A program made the translations under genes and the position numbers. Below the pieces are notes generated by a model that worked only from the letters and a program-made list of their open reading frames with translations, was not told where the DNA came from and searched no databases. A DNA stretch of 64,000 nt from Zingiber officinale (taxonomy: Eukaryota > Streptophyta > Magnoliopsida > Zingiberales > Zingiberaceae): contig NC_056000.1 of the NCBI RefSeq assembly GCF_018446385.1, positions 36,245,511 to 36,309,510 of the forward strand. The letters are read 5' to 3'. This document shows, one piece after another, positions 1 through 11,215 of this stretch (its first letter is position 1; each line of letters starts with the position of its first letter).

Positions 1-319
1 TTTTATGTTTTTTTTTAATTTAAAATTTTATTTTTTTTTATTTTTTTTCTGTTTTTTCTTTATGCTTTTCTTTTTTGTCACATTTTTCTCTTATCCAAGG
101 GTATTTTGAGTAAAAAAGAAATTCGTTAACCCTGGAATCAAGAAAAACCTCAGTTTTCCGAGGTTTTCCGATTCCTGGTTGCATGCCTCTTTTGCTGACA
201 TGTCGGGCATGGAACATTACTCGAAAATCATCAATTACCTAAACCAAACAGGATTTTTGTTGATAACATTGGATGGATAACCAAGGTTATTCAGAACAAC
301 CCCCAACCAAACGCACCCT
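1..319. mobile_element. AT-rich tract ending in a MITE-like terminus
   Basis: The first ~115 bases are a T-rich low-complexity tract. The stretch from ~120 to 319 contains paired short inverted motifs and ends in AACCAAACGCACCCTTA, the reverse complement of the GGGTGCGTTTGGTT type of terminus common in plant PIF/Harbinger or hAT-like miniature elements. The other end lies outside the window or is too decayed to see, so the class is a guess. No coding sequence is visible. Confidence 0.35.
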
Positions 320-582
320 TATTGTAATGAATGAATGCTCTAGGGTGAGCATATGATATATGCTTAAGGGTGAGCATAAGAAACAATGAAAGGTATAAGA
401 CTTTCATTGAGTTCCTTTGATAAAATTGACTCTTAAGGTGAAGAATTTTTTATATGTGGAGAAAATATAGGGTTTAAGTTGGAAACTCACATTCATGCTT
501 TGGCATGAGATGAAGAATGAAGTTGGGCTAATATGGGTTATCCTAACTTAAATATATTATCAAATATCAAAAAGGGGGAGAT
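320..582 (+). mobile_element. 3' internal end of a family-A copia retroelement with polypurine tract
   Basis: This stretch resembles the last ~180 bases before the 3' LTR of the well-preserved family-A element at 58119 onward. It ends with the same context, AACATCAAA-like text followed by AAAAAGGGGGAGATT at about 570-583, which is the polypurine tract that primes plus-strand DNA synthesis. It has no open frame and is an old relic. Confidence 0.6.
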
Positions 583-1860
583 TATTTAATGCAATCTTCC
601 TTGGATCAAGATTGAACAGTTTGACTAAGCTCTAGTGGATTCGAGCTTGAATTTTGATATTTGGACAATATGTAAGAAGAGGTTAAGTAGGGCAAGGTTG
701 ATCAAATACTTGACAATGTGTGAGAGAGAAGTCAAGCGGGTCAAGGAGGATAGCACATTGTTAAAAAAAAGTCCTAACTGCGGTTAGGCAAAGAAAAGTC
801 CAAGTGACCAGTCAAGGAGAACCGCATGTTGGTAAAGAAAAGTCCTAACTGTGGTTAGATAAAGAAAAGTTCAAGTAGGTCAAGGATGACTACATGTTGA
901 CAAGAGGAAAGTTCTAACTACAGATAGACAAGAGAAAAGTTCAAGTGGGCAAGGAGGACCACACTTGGTGATCAGAAGTCCAACAGAAAGTTGACAAAGT
1001 CCAAGTTGGTCAAAGGTCAACCAAACACTTAGTGGAGAAGTCCTAATAGGTCATAGTTGACCGAATGTTAGGCAAGGAAACTCTAAACTAAGATTAAATG
1101 AGTTATAAATGGGTAATAGATTACCCAATCAATTTGACAAAACCCAATCGATCAGATGATAGATTAGGAGCTGTTTGTTGTGAAAAAAGAAGAAGACTTG
1201 AATTAATTGACCAATTAATTAAGTCTTCCCCAATCGATTAGGCAATTGATGGGGCAATCGTCGCAGGAGCATAGAGAGGTGCTGACTCGATTCACCAATT
1301 GATTCAATCCTTTCCAATCGATTGGTTAATCGATTGGAATAAAGTTTCGTGAAGCACAGTGTTGTACTAAATCGATTGGGAATGTGCCTAATCAATTGGG
1401 AGAAAATGACGAGCGAACAGTGAGCTTTTGAATCGATCAAGTGGTCAATTAAAGCTGCATAATCGATTAGGTAATCGATTGGGAGAAGCAAGAAAGAGTT
1501 ATTGGGAGGTTTAAATGGATGAATCTGATGTGGCAATCAATTTGGAGTAAGATCATTCGATTGGGAACCCTAGATCTTGGGATAAAAGGTGTTTTCACAG
1601 GGGATTCAACATCTCTTCTTCTCCACTCTTCATCACCAGTTCTTGAAAGTTTTTGAGAGAAATGTGGCTACATTTTTTAGTCTATAAGAGGTATTTCAAG
1701 CAACAAGAGATCAAGAAAGAAAGATTTTAATTTGTATTATGTATTTACATCTTATTTTCATTGTATTTTTGTATGTGAACTTGTACGAGGTTTTTTCACC
1801 TCTAGATTATTTCTGAGAAGGAGTGTTCTTCATAGTGGAGTGCTAACAATGCACAAGGCA
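583..1860 (+). repeat. Family-A copia LTR, old copy
   Basis: The order of motifs matches the 58119-59673 LTR: a start resembling GCAA-ATCCTTGG, the passages about 'tcaagtgggtcaagg..gaccg', repeated 'gtcctaactg..gttagg' units (760-1090), a block of many AATCGATT palindromes (1130-1560), and the 'ttctccgcc..gga..agtgg' tail near 1810-1840. The terminal TG is degraded and the 3' end fades near 1860. Divergence from the young copy is large, so this is an ancient insertion. Short open frames inside it are chance. Confidence 0.7.
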
Positions 1861-2246
1861 CAATCTACAATTATAGAAATAAAAAAAAAGTTGTCAGATC
1901 TTGTAAAAACAATCATATAAATAAAACAAATGTTTATATTGACAAAAATATTGCATCATTATTCTATTGATTGGCAACAATTCAAGGGGAAATCTAACAT
2001 GTAAGTATAGTTATATAAAGAAGCTATTGTAAAACTTACTTGAGTCAAATTGTTAACTTGGATATTGAACCTTTAAATGACTCTAATAATGTCCCTCTTT
2101 GGCACTATAGTTTCTTCAATAAGGCTACTTGTTATATATGTATTTAAATACACACTTTAAAATTTAAACAATGTTAAATAAGGTCCAACGCATTATAAAC
2201 CAAAAATTATAACAAGTATGAGGTCAAGAAAAATTGAACAACAAAC
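1861..2246. other. AT-rich spacer, nothing recognised
   Basis: About 390 bases of AT-rich sequence between the old family-A LTR and the family-B element. I see no coding potential, repeat or RNA gene in it. Confidence 0.5.
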
Positions 2247-3148
2247 TGTTGGAACTCCAAGATTGTTTTGATGTGATCAAACAAGTTAAGTTAGGTCCTG
2301 TTGGTTTTTGATCCATGTGTCTAAGTGTGGAGGAGCTTAGGAGCACAGGAAGTCGAACAGAAGATGCGGCTAGCGAGAAGGACGGCACGAGAGAGAGTTG
2401 ATGGGTTCGGTGCGTCTGAGGGACGAGATGCCACGGAAGAGTACACCGGCGGACGAGAAGAGCGTACGCAACGTTCAAGGGACGAGAAGCCAGAGCGGAA
2501 GTCTGCTCGAGGAGAAGTTCAAAATTGGGTTCGGGTGAGCCTTATTTCGGTTGACTAAAATCACCCAAACGAACAGAGCTGGAGCGGAAGACCCGGACCG
2601 AGGCGAGCAGCATCAGAGCAAAGGGCCCGGACCGAAAAAGTCAACGAGGTTGACTTTGAGGGTCTGGACGCCCAGACCCATTCCGGACTCCCAAAGTCCA
2701 GGCGCCCGGAACCCAAACATTATCACCATCGACATGAGTGTTGACCATTGCGTTGGGGATAGATTTCTATCCCACACCAGGCATCTGGAACACTTCCAGG
2801 CGCCCCGACCAAGGCTATAAATACAGCTTTGGTCCAGAAGCTTCAAAAAGAACAAGCATTCTTGAATCAACACTTGTACACGCTTTAATTTTCATTTATC
2901 TTTTCATTTTCTATACTTCATTGTTGTAACGAGACTTCTCCGCCTGAAGGAGATCTTTAGTGTGCATTCACTTCCTTGGATTAACAACCTCCCCGGTTGT
3001 AACCAAGTAAATCCTCCGAGCCTCAGTTTTTCAGTTTACTCTTTATTTATTTAATGCAAGTGTTCCTTTAAGTACGAGAAGGGTTTGTTTTCAATTTTTA
3101 TGTAGTGCTATTCAATCCCCCTTCTAGCCGGCTCACCGGAGACCAACA
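2247..3148 (+). repeat. Family-B 5' LTR
   Basis: It begins TGTTGGAACTCC and ends GACCAACA, the TG..CA form of copia LTRs. The same sequence recurs at 5419-6272 and, reversed, at 28674-29270 plus 38553-38826. It has a plausible TATA box at 2816 and the pyrimidine-rich 3' portion normal for the R-U5 part. Confidence 0.85.
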
Positions 3149-3150
3149 AC

Positions 3151-3162
3151 TGGTATCAAAGC
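3151..3162 (+). other. Primer binding site of family B
   Basis: TGGTATCAAAGC lies two bases after the LTR end. It matches, with one change, the TGGTATCAGAGC complement of initiator tRNA-Met 3' ends that copia elements use to prime minus-strand synthesis. Confidence 0.75.
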
Positions 3163-3187
3163 AAGGACGCTTCAAGAGGACAAACCG

Positions 3188-4453
3188 TTGAATGAAGCAC
3201 ATGAAACGGTTGGACCAAGCATCTTCCCACCAAAGTTTGAGGGGGAATTCGCCAGCTGGAAGAAGAGAATGGAGATATTTTTTAAAATAGACTTCGATTT
3301 ATTATTAATAATGGAATTCGGTTTTGAAGCACCTGAAGGCAAACAAAAATATCAATGGGCGAAGAAGGAAAAGGCTGACTTCGTGGCAAAAGGCAAAGCA
3401 GAATTTCATCTGCTAAGCGTCCTCCCGCCACAAGAAGTCAATCGGATCAGAGCTTACGGGTCCGCCAAGGAGCTCTGGGAAAAATTTCTGGAACTTCACG
3501 AAGGAACCTCAGAGGCAAAACTTGCGAGACGGGACTTACTTCGTAACCAGATCAACAACCTCTGATTTGAAGAAGGCGAAACGATTGCACGCCTTCACTC
3601 GAGGATTAAGGAGCTCATCATCGAACTTTCGAATCTCGGAGAAACGATAAGTAACAAAGATTTGTTAAGGTACGCTCTTAATGCATTCCTTAGGAATACA
3701 AAATGGGCATCACTAGTAGATGTCTTCTATATCTCTAAGGATTTAGAAATTGTTACCTTAGAAAAATTATTTTTGACTTTTGAAGTCCATGAGTCGAGAT
3801 GTACAGATACGAAGAAGGAGCCAACACACAACGTTGCCTTTAAGGCAAGGAGGAACGAACAAGACTCGGAATCCTCCCTTGAGGATGAAGAAACGACAAT
3901 GATGGTAAGGCGATTTAAGAAATTGTTTAAATCAAGAAAAGCTAACCATCCACAAGGTAGAAAGAAAAGGATAATCAGATGCTACGACTGCAACGAAGAA
4001 GAGCATATTAAGGACAACTGCCCTAAGCTAAGGAACAAGTATAAAGGCAAAGGAAAGAAGCATGTCCAAACGAACAAGTACAAGACTTTAAAGGCGACGT
4101 GGGATGAAACGTCGTTCGAATCGGAAATTGAGGCATTCTCTGGGCTTGCGTTGATGGCAAGTCATCAAGACGAATACAAAGAAAGCTCTTCCAAAATAAG
4201 CATCGAGAGTATCGATGAAAGGGGAGCAACATCGGAAAAAAGCAGCAGTTCAGGGGGAGCCATAGATAACGAGATCGACAAGGTAAGTCAAGTACGATCT
4301 CTCCCACCTGACAAGTTGTTTAAGTTTGTAAAATTATTAACAAAAGATTGTTGCAAACTTGAAAAAAAAATTAAAATTTTAAAATTAATTTTAGCAAAAT
4401 CTTGCCCATTAGAAGAGTTTGATAAAATAAAATTAGAAAATGATATTTTGTAA
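3188..4453 (+). pseudogene. Family-B copia gag (broken)
   Basis: Gag is the structural capsid protein of the retroelement. One frame runs from about 3188 to 4453 and is interrupted by a TGA at 3563-3565. The first codon is TTG where an ATG would be expected. The N-terminal part (FPPKFEGEFASWKKRMEIFF; A..LWEKFLELHEG) resembles the copia-type gag domain (UBN2/DUF4219). A zinc knuckle CX2CX4HX4C lies near 3980-4020, but its usual Gly before His is Glu. A lysine- and glutamate-rich C-terminal region follows. After 4453 the homology to the LTR-distal gag end continues in other frames to ~4640. The gene is dead as written. Confidence 0.8.
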
Positions 4454-5418
4454 AAAGAAATAAGTAACTTGAAAAATCATGCATGCTTATATAATACAAG
4501 ATTTAGGAAGTTCAAAAACCTAAATTGGTATTTTAGAAACATAAAGGAGAAATTAAAAATATTTCAAAGAAATATATTCCTAAGAAATACCTAATCAATC
4601 CAGTTGGTTGGAACCTATATTGGGTTCTCAAGTCTTGTCTAACTTAAACTTTGTTTAGACTTAGAGCTTTCAGCGAGAAAATTAAATGTTTAATTTTCTT
4701 ATGCGGCTCTGTCTAGAAGTGGTTGATGATTTAATAACCAAGAAGGCCTAATATCTCGCCACAGCCTGGAAGTCAAATATTGAAATAAAATATTTAATTG
4801 ACTAACTGATAAAGCATTAAAATTAAAATTAAATAATGCATTGAATAGTTATTCAATTTTTCTTGGAAAATTCTAAATTTTTTTTTGCAAATCTATTTAA
4901 CTTCTTAGAAAATCTTTCTTTAGAATTTTTTTTTTAACTTAGAATTTTTTTTTATTTAGAATTTTTTTTACTTTACTTAAATTTCTACAAAAATTAATTC
5001 TTGAAATTTTGTTTTTAAACTGGGGAAAATTTTCATTTATTTTACTTAGAAAATATTTCTAAAATTATTGCATTGTTAGCGCTATCAAAATTATTATTAA
5101 TATTTCTAAAATCAGCGTTTACTTAGACATTTTTTACTTGAAAGTTTTTTAATCAAAATAATTTTTTAAAATTGTTTTCAAAATTTTCAAAAATTGATAA
5201 GTTTTTTCAAAATTATTTATCAAAATTACCCTTAGATTTTTTCTTTATACCTCATTTTTTATGTGATCAAGGGGGAGAAGGAAAAGATTAAGTCTAGGGG
5301 GAAGTAGCTTAAAATTAAATTTCCTACTTTTTGTACTTTATTGCAAAATTTATTTTTTTTTAACTTTATTTGTTTACCCTAACTTAACTTGAGTTGCTCA
5401 CATCAAAAAGTGAGAGAT
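4454..5418. other. Non-coding internal tail of family B, with degenerate polypurine tract
   Basis: About 960 bases, very AT-rich with many poly-T and AAATTT runs and no frame longer than chance. The pol genes expected in a full copia element are absent. The tract ends in AAAAAGTGAGAGATTA, a degraded version of the AAAAAGGGGGAGATTG polypurine tract, immediately before the 3' LTR. Confidence 0.6.
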
Positions 5419-6272
5419 TATTGGAACCCTAAGGTTGTTTTGATATGATCAAACAAGTTAAATTAGGTCTTATTGGTTTTTGATCCATGTGTCTAAGTGT
5501 GCAAGAGCTTAGGAGCACAGGAAGTCGAGCGAAAGACAGGGCTAGGGAAAAGGGTGACATGGGAGAGAGCCGACGGGCTCGGTGCGTCTGAGGGACGAGG
5601 TGTCGCGGAAGAGTACACCGGTGGACAAGAAGAACGTATGCGATGTTCGAGGGACGAGAAGCCGGAGCGGAAGTCTACTCGAGGAGAAGGCCGAAATTGG
5701 ATACGGGTGAGCCTTATTTCGATTGGCTGAAATCACCCAAGCGAGCGGAGCCGAAGAGGAAGACCCGGACCGAGGCGAACAACACTGGAGCAGAGGGTCC
5801 GGACCGAAAAAGTCAACAAGGCTGACTTTGAGGGTCTGGACGCCCGGACCCATCCCGGAAGCCCAGAGTTCGGGCGCCCGGACCCCAAACATTATCACCA
5901 TCGACATGGACGTTGACCGTTGCGTCGGGAATAGATTTCTATCCCACTCCAGGCACCTAGAACGCTTCCAGGCGCCCCGACCAAAGCTATAAGTACAGTC
6001 TTGGTCCAGAAGCTTCAAGAAGAACAAGTATTCTTGAATCAACACTTGTACACACTTTAGTTTTCATTTAGCTTCTCATTTTTTGTACTTCATTGCTGTA
6101 ACGAGGCTTCTCTGCCTGAAGGAGATCTTTAGTGTGCGTTCACTTTCTTGGATTAACAACCTCTCCGGTTGTAACCAAGTAAATCCTCCGAGCCTCGGTT
6201 TTTCAGTTTATTCTTTATTTATTTAATGCAAGTGTTCCTTTAAGTCCAAGAAGGGTTTATTTTCAATTTTTA
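5419..6272 (+). repeat. Family-B 3' LTR, truncated
   Basis: Directly repeats 2247-3101 with many substitutions. The first bases are TATTGG instead of TGTTGG. Similarity stops after TTTCAATTTTTAC, so the terminal segment with the ..ACCAACA end is missing. The following DNA is unrelated. Confidence 0.8.
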
Positions 6273-6862
6273 CTTGATTAAAGGATAAAATTTCTAGTCT
6301 TATTGAAAGTGCAGGCTCAACTTGCAACCTTAATCAACTGATTCAAGCAATAGCATATACAACTTGATCAAGGGCTTCATGTAATTCCCACTAGTGGGTG
6401 ATTCTTAATCAACAATTATTATCTCAAAGGAGGGATCAAGGGCTTCTCGGATAAATCTGTTGTAGCATTACGGAAACTAAGCTATGATAGGTATTGTTTC
6501 TCCATCAAGTTTCTGAAAACAAAATAAAGTCATTAGTGTGTTTAAGAAAATAAAGATTTCTAATCTACTCATTTGTCAAGCACCCAAGAGGTATGAGCTT
6601 CATCAAGACTAATAATCTGTGAATAAAGTCAATAGGAGATGAAGGACTAAGATTAATGGCACTTTCAAAGAGGACCAATTATAACGTCAAGCAAAGGGAA
6701 AAATATAGAATTAAGTATTCAAATTATATAGTAGCCCAGCACAAGTGACACAATAGACTTCTTCCAAGACAACTAAGATATTAACAGACTTATTTTGCAC
6801 TCATTTCTATCTCGAGAATGTTCCATTAAGAGGGAAAAAAGCTAAACTAGATGCAAACTAAC
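6273..6862. other. No gene seen
   Basis: Ordinary AT-rich plant intergenic or intronic sequence. I searched the minus strand here for the next COX19 exon (the NLMAKQD-like segment) and did not find it. Confidence 0.4.
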
Positions 6863-6960
6863 CTTTCCATTCGGCATTGCAAGTATTTCTTCGATAGGTG
6901 CCTGCATTTTTCTAATTGGTAACCAAAAGATTTGAGACAGGCAATGTACTCTTTTTTCGC
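6863..6960 (-). pseudogene. COX19: COX19-like CHCH-domain exon (isolated)
   Basis: On the minus strand a 98-base exon lies between an acceptor (TTTTTTACACAG) and a donor (GTTAGT). It encodes AKKEYIACLKSFG followed by a YQLEKCRHLSKKYLQCRMER-type segment. This is the core of COX19, a small copper-related factor of the mitochondrial intermembrane space needed for cytochrome c oxidase assembly. Visible cysteines give CX10C then CX9C, as in the family; the first cysteine of the first CX9C pair would be in the previous exon. Neither the upstream exon (PPEKG..FPLDH) nor the downstream NLMAKQD exon is found nearby. This may therefore be one exon of a gene with long introns, or a stranded or captured fragment. 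The exon itself is open with good splice sites. Confidence 0.6.
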
Positions 6961-8165
6961 CTGTGTAAAAAACATTGGATTCTTGTATAATAAACATACT
7001 TGAGAATCTGCATGAGTAATCAAATAAATATGAACATATTTGCATAATGAGCATAGTTGCAATCTTCACATGGAAAAGAAGTCAGAGTAGTAATATTTAA
7101 GAGAATAAACAAGCATTTAGGCCATGAAACTATGCTTTAGGAAATCATAATAAAAAAAGCAAATATTTCATAATAGCATATAACATTTTATGGCATTTGA
7201 ACCTTGTTGAGGTAATACCTTTAGTTAAAATAATACAGTTATCTAAAGGTACTGATTTTCACCATTAGGACAATGTGAACTTGTCAACATATTCAAAATA
7301 GGTCTCCTTTGTGTATGATTTGATATTATGTTAGTTGATAAAGATTTAGATAGAATAAAATGGTGAATGTTGTTTGATATTATGCTAGCTGATGAGAGTT
7401 TTAATAGAATAAACATGAAGCTTGAACTTGGAGAAAATTTTAGAAAATAAAGGTTTTAAACAAACATCATGGCATCGACAAGTAATGTCAATCTCAATAG
7501 TTTAAGGTTGGTTGTATGAAACTTGTACCTTTGTTAAACTTTATACATAATTATATCAATAGGACCACTCAAATCTCCTAAATTACTTCTAATTATGTTT
7601 CAGAAAAGACTGTCATCAAGTAAAACATATATAAATTTCAGTTTGACTAGCCACTTCTTTTTTCACAAATAAGACTCCTACTATATGTGATATATAACCA
7701 CCATAACACTAGCTATAGAAGGGATTATATGAACACAACATGATTTTCAAAATTGAGAGCTATCTTTAAATTATATCAGGGGTAGTGTGACATCATGTGG
7801 GAAGGAAGCCTAAGATAATAACAATGATCATGAAATGATCAAAGAACATATTCATGATTCAGAAATAAATCTTGATAATTATAGAAACATATGGTAGATG
7901 GTTAACCATTATTGTAGACTATTTAAACTAGCTAGTTGATAAATTAGGTTTTACCTTTATGTTCTTATCATAACATACTCCACGTTAGCAAGCAAATAAC
8001 AAATCTAAATAGTATTATGTGCATGACATTGGTATAAAGATGCATTGTAGAGTGATATCCTTATTCAGCAAGCTAATATCATCAAATAGAAGAAAGACAA
8101 ACCATAAGTCAAACCTGAAAGATAAAGATGTATCACACTAGGCTTAGTTTGTTAAAGAGACATAC
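6961..8165. other. Intron-like or intergenic DNA, nothing recognised
   Basis: AT-rich sequence without convincing exons on either strand. One internal repeat of 'tttgatattatg..agctgatga' (~7320-7400) is visible. It could be an intron of the minus-strand exons on either side. Confidence 0.35.
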
Positions 8166-8335
8166 CAAAGAATTGTATCATACTTCTCTATGCATCCTTG
8201 CAAACTCTCAACAAAATTTTTCCGACGAAAAGAAACCCTCTTGAAAAGTTCTTCAATAGGAAGATGGGACTCAAAATCATAAGCTTTCACATTTGAAGGA
8301 TCATCTCTAATCAAATGGTCTACATGTATTGAGTC
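8166..8335 (-). pseudogene. Orphan exon of an unrecognised protein
   Basis: A 170-base open segment on the minus strand lies between an AG acceptor (AACATAG) and a consensus donor (GTATGT). It encodes a segment starting DSIHVDHLIRDDP with later pieces such as PIEELFKRVSFRRKNF and VESLQGCIEKYDTIL. The even composition and good donor look like a real exon, but I do not recognise the family. Upstream on the same strand (8336-8480), short protein-like pieces (VKPFLIDKEKDDK; ARMTHGHNKSRDALR) occur in two frames with stops. That suggests a decayed, partly intron-less copy or additional damaged exons. Confidence 0.4.
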
Positions 8336-8920
8336 CTATGTTCTCAAAGCATCTCTGGATTTATTATGACCATGTGTCATTCGAGCTAATCATCCTACTT
8401 GTCATCCTTCTCCTTGTCAATCAAGAAGGGCTTGACCTCATAAACAGTATGAAGTATCCATATATATTTTAATAGTCTCAATTAGAAATAATAATGTTTG
8501 ATTACCACAAAATGAAAAGAAAATCATGTTGATTTTTTTCCCCCATTTATTATCAATAGAATGCTATGTAAATGTCAAATGCATCATTTTCCTCTCCTAC
8601 CAAATATCATTCATACATTAGAAGCTTAAATTCTTCACGAATGAATTTACTTGGCAGACATTAAACCAAACATCATATCGAATTCATATACGAATAATGA
8701 TTATTTTTATATCTTCAAATGAGCACCCTTTTAGAAAGAATCCACATTTTTAAAATTGACAAAAAGTTGCAGAACAAATACTTTCTATGAAGCCTGATCA
8801 AATAGTTCATTTATCCTGAAACTGGAGCAAAGAAATTAAACGAATCTACTCACATATGCTTGCGGTTGTAGGACAAATTTGAAAAGAAAACGCAATGGAA
8901 GAATGTAAAGAATCCCATAC

Positions 8921-9075
8921 CGTGCACTCATCATCTGAGAAGAATCTATCAGCTCAGAATTTCCCAATTCGAATGACAAGTTCCCCGCTCTTATCCTCCC
9001 ACCAGATCCGTACATCGGCAAAGTAAGGACCAAACTCAGACAAACAATAAAATTCACAAAGTTCTTCACATCCAT
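8921..9075 (-). CDS. First exon encoding a signal peptide (unrecognised gene)
   Basis: On the minus strand, ATG at 9073-9075 opens 51 codons ending at a donor, CACG|GTATGG. The first ~25 residues are MDVKNF, then a hydrophobic stretch VNFIVCLSLVLTLPMYG, then a small-residue cleavage region, i.e. a secretory signal peptide. The rest (LSFELGNSELIDSSQMMSA) is hydrophilic. Upstream (9076-9330, minus strand) is a non-repetitive leader compatible with a 5' UTR. It may belong with the orphan exon at 8166-8335, 585 bases downstream. I cannot name the protein. Confidence 0.4.
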
Positions 9076-9330
9076 CGTCCCGCAATCAATCTTGTGCCAC
9101 CCACAGTCCTCTGATTTTATGGCATCTGCAACTCAACCTCCGCATCAAATCAGCTGCCAACACCAAAACCACCATCCAATGAGGATGAGGACAGACAATT
9201 TCATCCACCTCCGGGATGCAAATCAGCGTCATTCAAGCAAGCTCTCGCAGCGCCGAAAATCCCAGAAAACATTGAAAGAAGGAAAAAAAATTACAACAAC
9301 AAAAGAAGCACAAATTCGTTCCGCCTTCCT

Positions 9331-9849
9331 CTTATAGGATGAAGAAGAGCTCGTTGGCGAAAGCTGAGCTGGAGGAGGGTCGGGAGGCTACTGGCAATGG
9401 CGAGGCTATGGAAGAGGGCTTCGGTGGCAACATGCGGGGCGAGGAAAAGAATGCAAAGGGGAAGCTCGCCCCCTCCCAGTTCATCAAAATGCAAAGAGCT
9501 AGGTGAAGAGATCGTAGGTTAGACGGAGATGTGTTTTGCCGCTTAGGGTTCAGGAAGAGGTTTAGGCGTTTAGGTTCAAGAAGGAAAACATGAAGGGGGG
9601 AAAACACAAAGGCGTTTGAGGGGTTCGTCGGCATAGATGGGGTTCGCCAGTGTGAAGAGATCAAGAAAAAAAACGTGAAGTAGGAGAAAAGATCGTAGGT
9701 TGGACAAGAATGCTTAGGGATTGAGAAGGTAAAAGGGAAGTGGGGAATGCGGCAGTAAAAAATTTTGGGGAGAGAGAAAGAAAAAACGCAACGACAAAAA
9801 ATAGTGAAGGGGAAAAACGATGAAGGAAAAAAAAAATAACGATATTCAA
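9331..9849. other. Purine-biased flank of the CACTA-type terminus
   Basis: About 500 bases rich in AG on the plus strand, with a GC-rich start near 9340-9480. Several overlapping open frames exist on both strands but none shows a domain. It is probably transposon-internal. Confidence 0.3.
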
Positions 9850-10205
9850 CAACACTTAATAGATAACGGTTTTTAAAAACTTTTGTCGTAATCTCAAAAA
9901 AACGCACATAGACAACATTTTTCAAACATTGTTGTCGTAGCTTTTAAAAATCGTTGTCGTAGCCCCCAAAAAGTAAAAATAGACAACAATTTTTAAAAAC
10001 TGTTGTCGTAGGCCAAAAAAAATGTTAGAAGACAACGATTTTTATTAAAACCATTGTTAAAAGGTAAAAAAGTAATAATTTGGCATAAAACCGTTGTCGT
10101 TTGAGTGTTGTTGAATAAGTCATATTCGTGGAGCCGACACTAGGGGGGCCGCTAAGGTAGCGGATCTACCTTTGAGTGTTGTTGAATGAGGATTTTTTTG
10201 TAGTA
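9850..10205. mobile_element. CACTA (En/Spm)-type 3' terminus
   Basis: At least four subterminal repeat units of the form GACAAC..TTTTTAAAA..GTTGTCGTAG occur here, each a small inverted repeat. The repeat TTTGAGTGTTGTTGAATGA occurs twice (10101, 10169). The block ends GGATTTTTTTGTAGTA, the reverse complement of the CACTACAAAAAAATCC kind of terminus with one mutated base. Subterminal repeats plus a CACTAC end are diagnostic of CACTA elements. The 5' terminus was not found in the window, so the extent and strand are unknown. Confidence 0.65.
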
Positions 10206-10786
10206 GAGATTACCAATCGATTGGTTTCATCGTGAAAACAGAAAGTTTTCTAATCAATTAGCTGATCAATCAAGGTGGCTAATCGATCAATGCTTGATAC
10301 TAATTGATTGAGATTCAAAATGGAATAATCTCATCCGTCATTCTGGAGTTGGTGGCATTCAACAAATTTGTCAGAAAATTTGTAATTGTTTGGGATTTTT
10401 CCTAATCGATTAGCGGCAATAAAAAGCTAAGAAACAGCTAGATTTCGAAACATTCAAAAGGGAGATTTTGGACACGAAGCGACAACACTGTTCCATTGCG
10501 ATTCTATAACTATTCTCTCGACCAAGCTCTCATCTTCAATCTTCAAGTAATCAAGAGAAGAAGAACCAAGTCAAAAATTTATAACCTTTTCTTTCTTCTT
10601 TTCCTTTGTTGTTATATATATTCTTTGGGGGAGCTTTGAAAGCTGGTTGTAAAAGATTTTTTCACCTTCGGTTTGTTCCGAGAAAGAGAATTCATAGTGG
10701 AATCTATGATGATTGGTGTGAATCTTTAGATTAATCATCTTAAGAAAGTAGAGATCAAGTAACCTTTAGCTCTATCGGTCCTAACA
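10206..10786 (+). repeat. Family-A LTR, 3' portion
   Basis: Carries the AATCGATTGG-type palindromes (10210-10420), the 'tcttcaagtaatcaag' and 'tttttcaccttcggtttgttccgag' passages, and ends TCGGTCCTAACA exactly as the 58119-59673 LTR does. No primer site follows, so this is a solo-LTR remnant. Its 5' part is replaced by the CACTA terminus. Confidence 0.7.
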
Positions 10787-11124
10787 TAGTTTTGGTTCGG
10801 AAAAGGGAAGTGAAGGAAAAACTATGTACATATAAATTAACTTTAGTATTTTGAATTTCTTGACAAGAAATTATGAAAAATTCTAAATCAACAAGGTTTA
10901 GTACTCCACGTAATTAATATTGACTCCTTCGAAATTAGGATTTAATTTATTATTTTATAGTTACACTTTATTTATTCCTAATGGACCAACATAATATTTT
11001 ACTGATGAACCTTCAAGCACAAATGTCATGCATTCTTGATATAAATATTACAGATATTTGTTAGAGTTTGAAGTCTTCATGCTTCCTTATTTATTAGCTT
11101 TAATCTTTTCAGATGTTTTTAAGC
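10787..11124. other. Downstream flank of EG45 gene 1
   Basis: No gene. From ~10985 the text parallels the downstream flanks of the second and third EG45-like genes (shared 'agagtttga(a)gtc' and 'cttccttatt' passages), so it belongs to the duplicated unit and probably contains the 3' UTR. Confidence 0.5.
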
Positions 11125-11130
11125 CCTGCA
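11125..11130 (-). other. Acceptor remnant of a third exon of EG45 gene 1
   Basis: On the minus strand TTCTTGCAG precedes GGCTTAA at about 11125. The paralogues have the same acceptor followed by GGTGTAA, which supplies the last Val codon and stop. In copy 1 the upstream exon already reads TAG across the junction, so a splice here would not change the protein. Confidence 0.45.
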
Positions 11131-11215
11131 AGAAATAAGATCACAAACTAAATAAGTAAAATAAAATACAAATAGAATTCATATGTAGAAATTTAAAAAT
11201 ATATATATTATATTA

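Larger units (their letters stand above)
2247..6272 (+). mobile_element. Gag-only copia retrotransposon, family B
   Basis: Two direct LTRs (2247-3148 and 5419-6272) enclose 2.27 kb. The internal region carries a tRNA-Met-type primer site, a broken gag frame and a long AT-rich non-coding tract, but no protease, integrase, reverse transcriptase or RNase H. It is therefore a non-autonomous element that would need pol supplied by a relative. The LTRs differ at many sites and the 3' LTR lacks about its last 47 bases, so the element is old. The TATA box TATAAATA lies at 2816-2823 in the 5' LTR. Confidence 0.85.

Noticed and set aside
9092..9925. Overlapping frames on both strands before the CACTA terminus
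   Set aside because: Biased purine/pyrimidine composition without domains; probably leader sequence and transposon interior.
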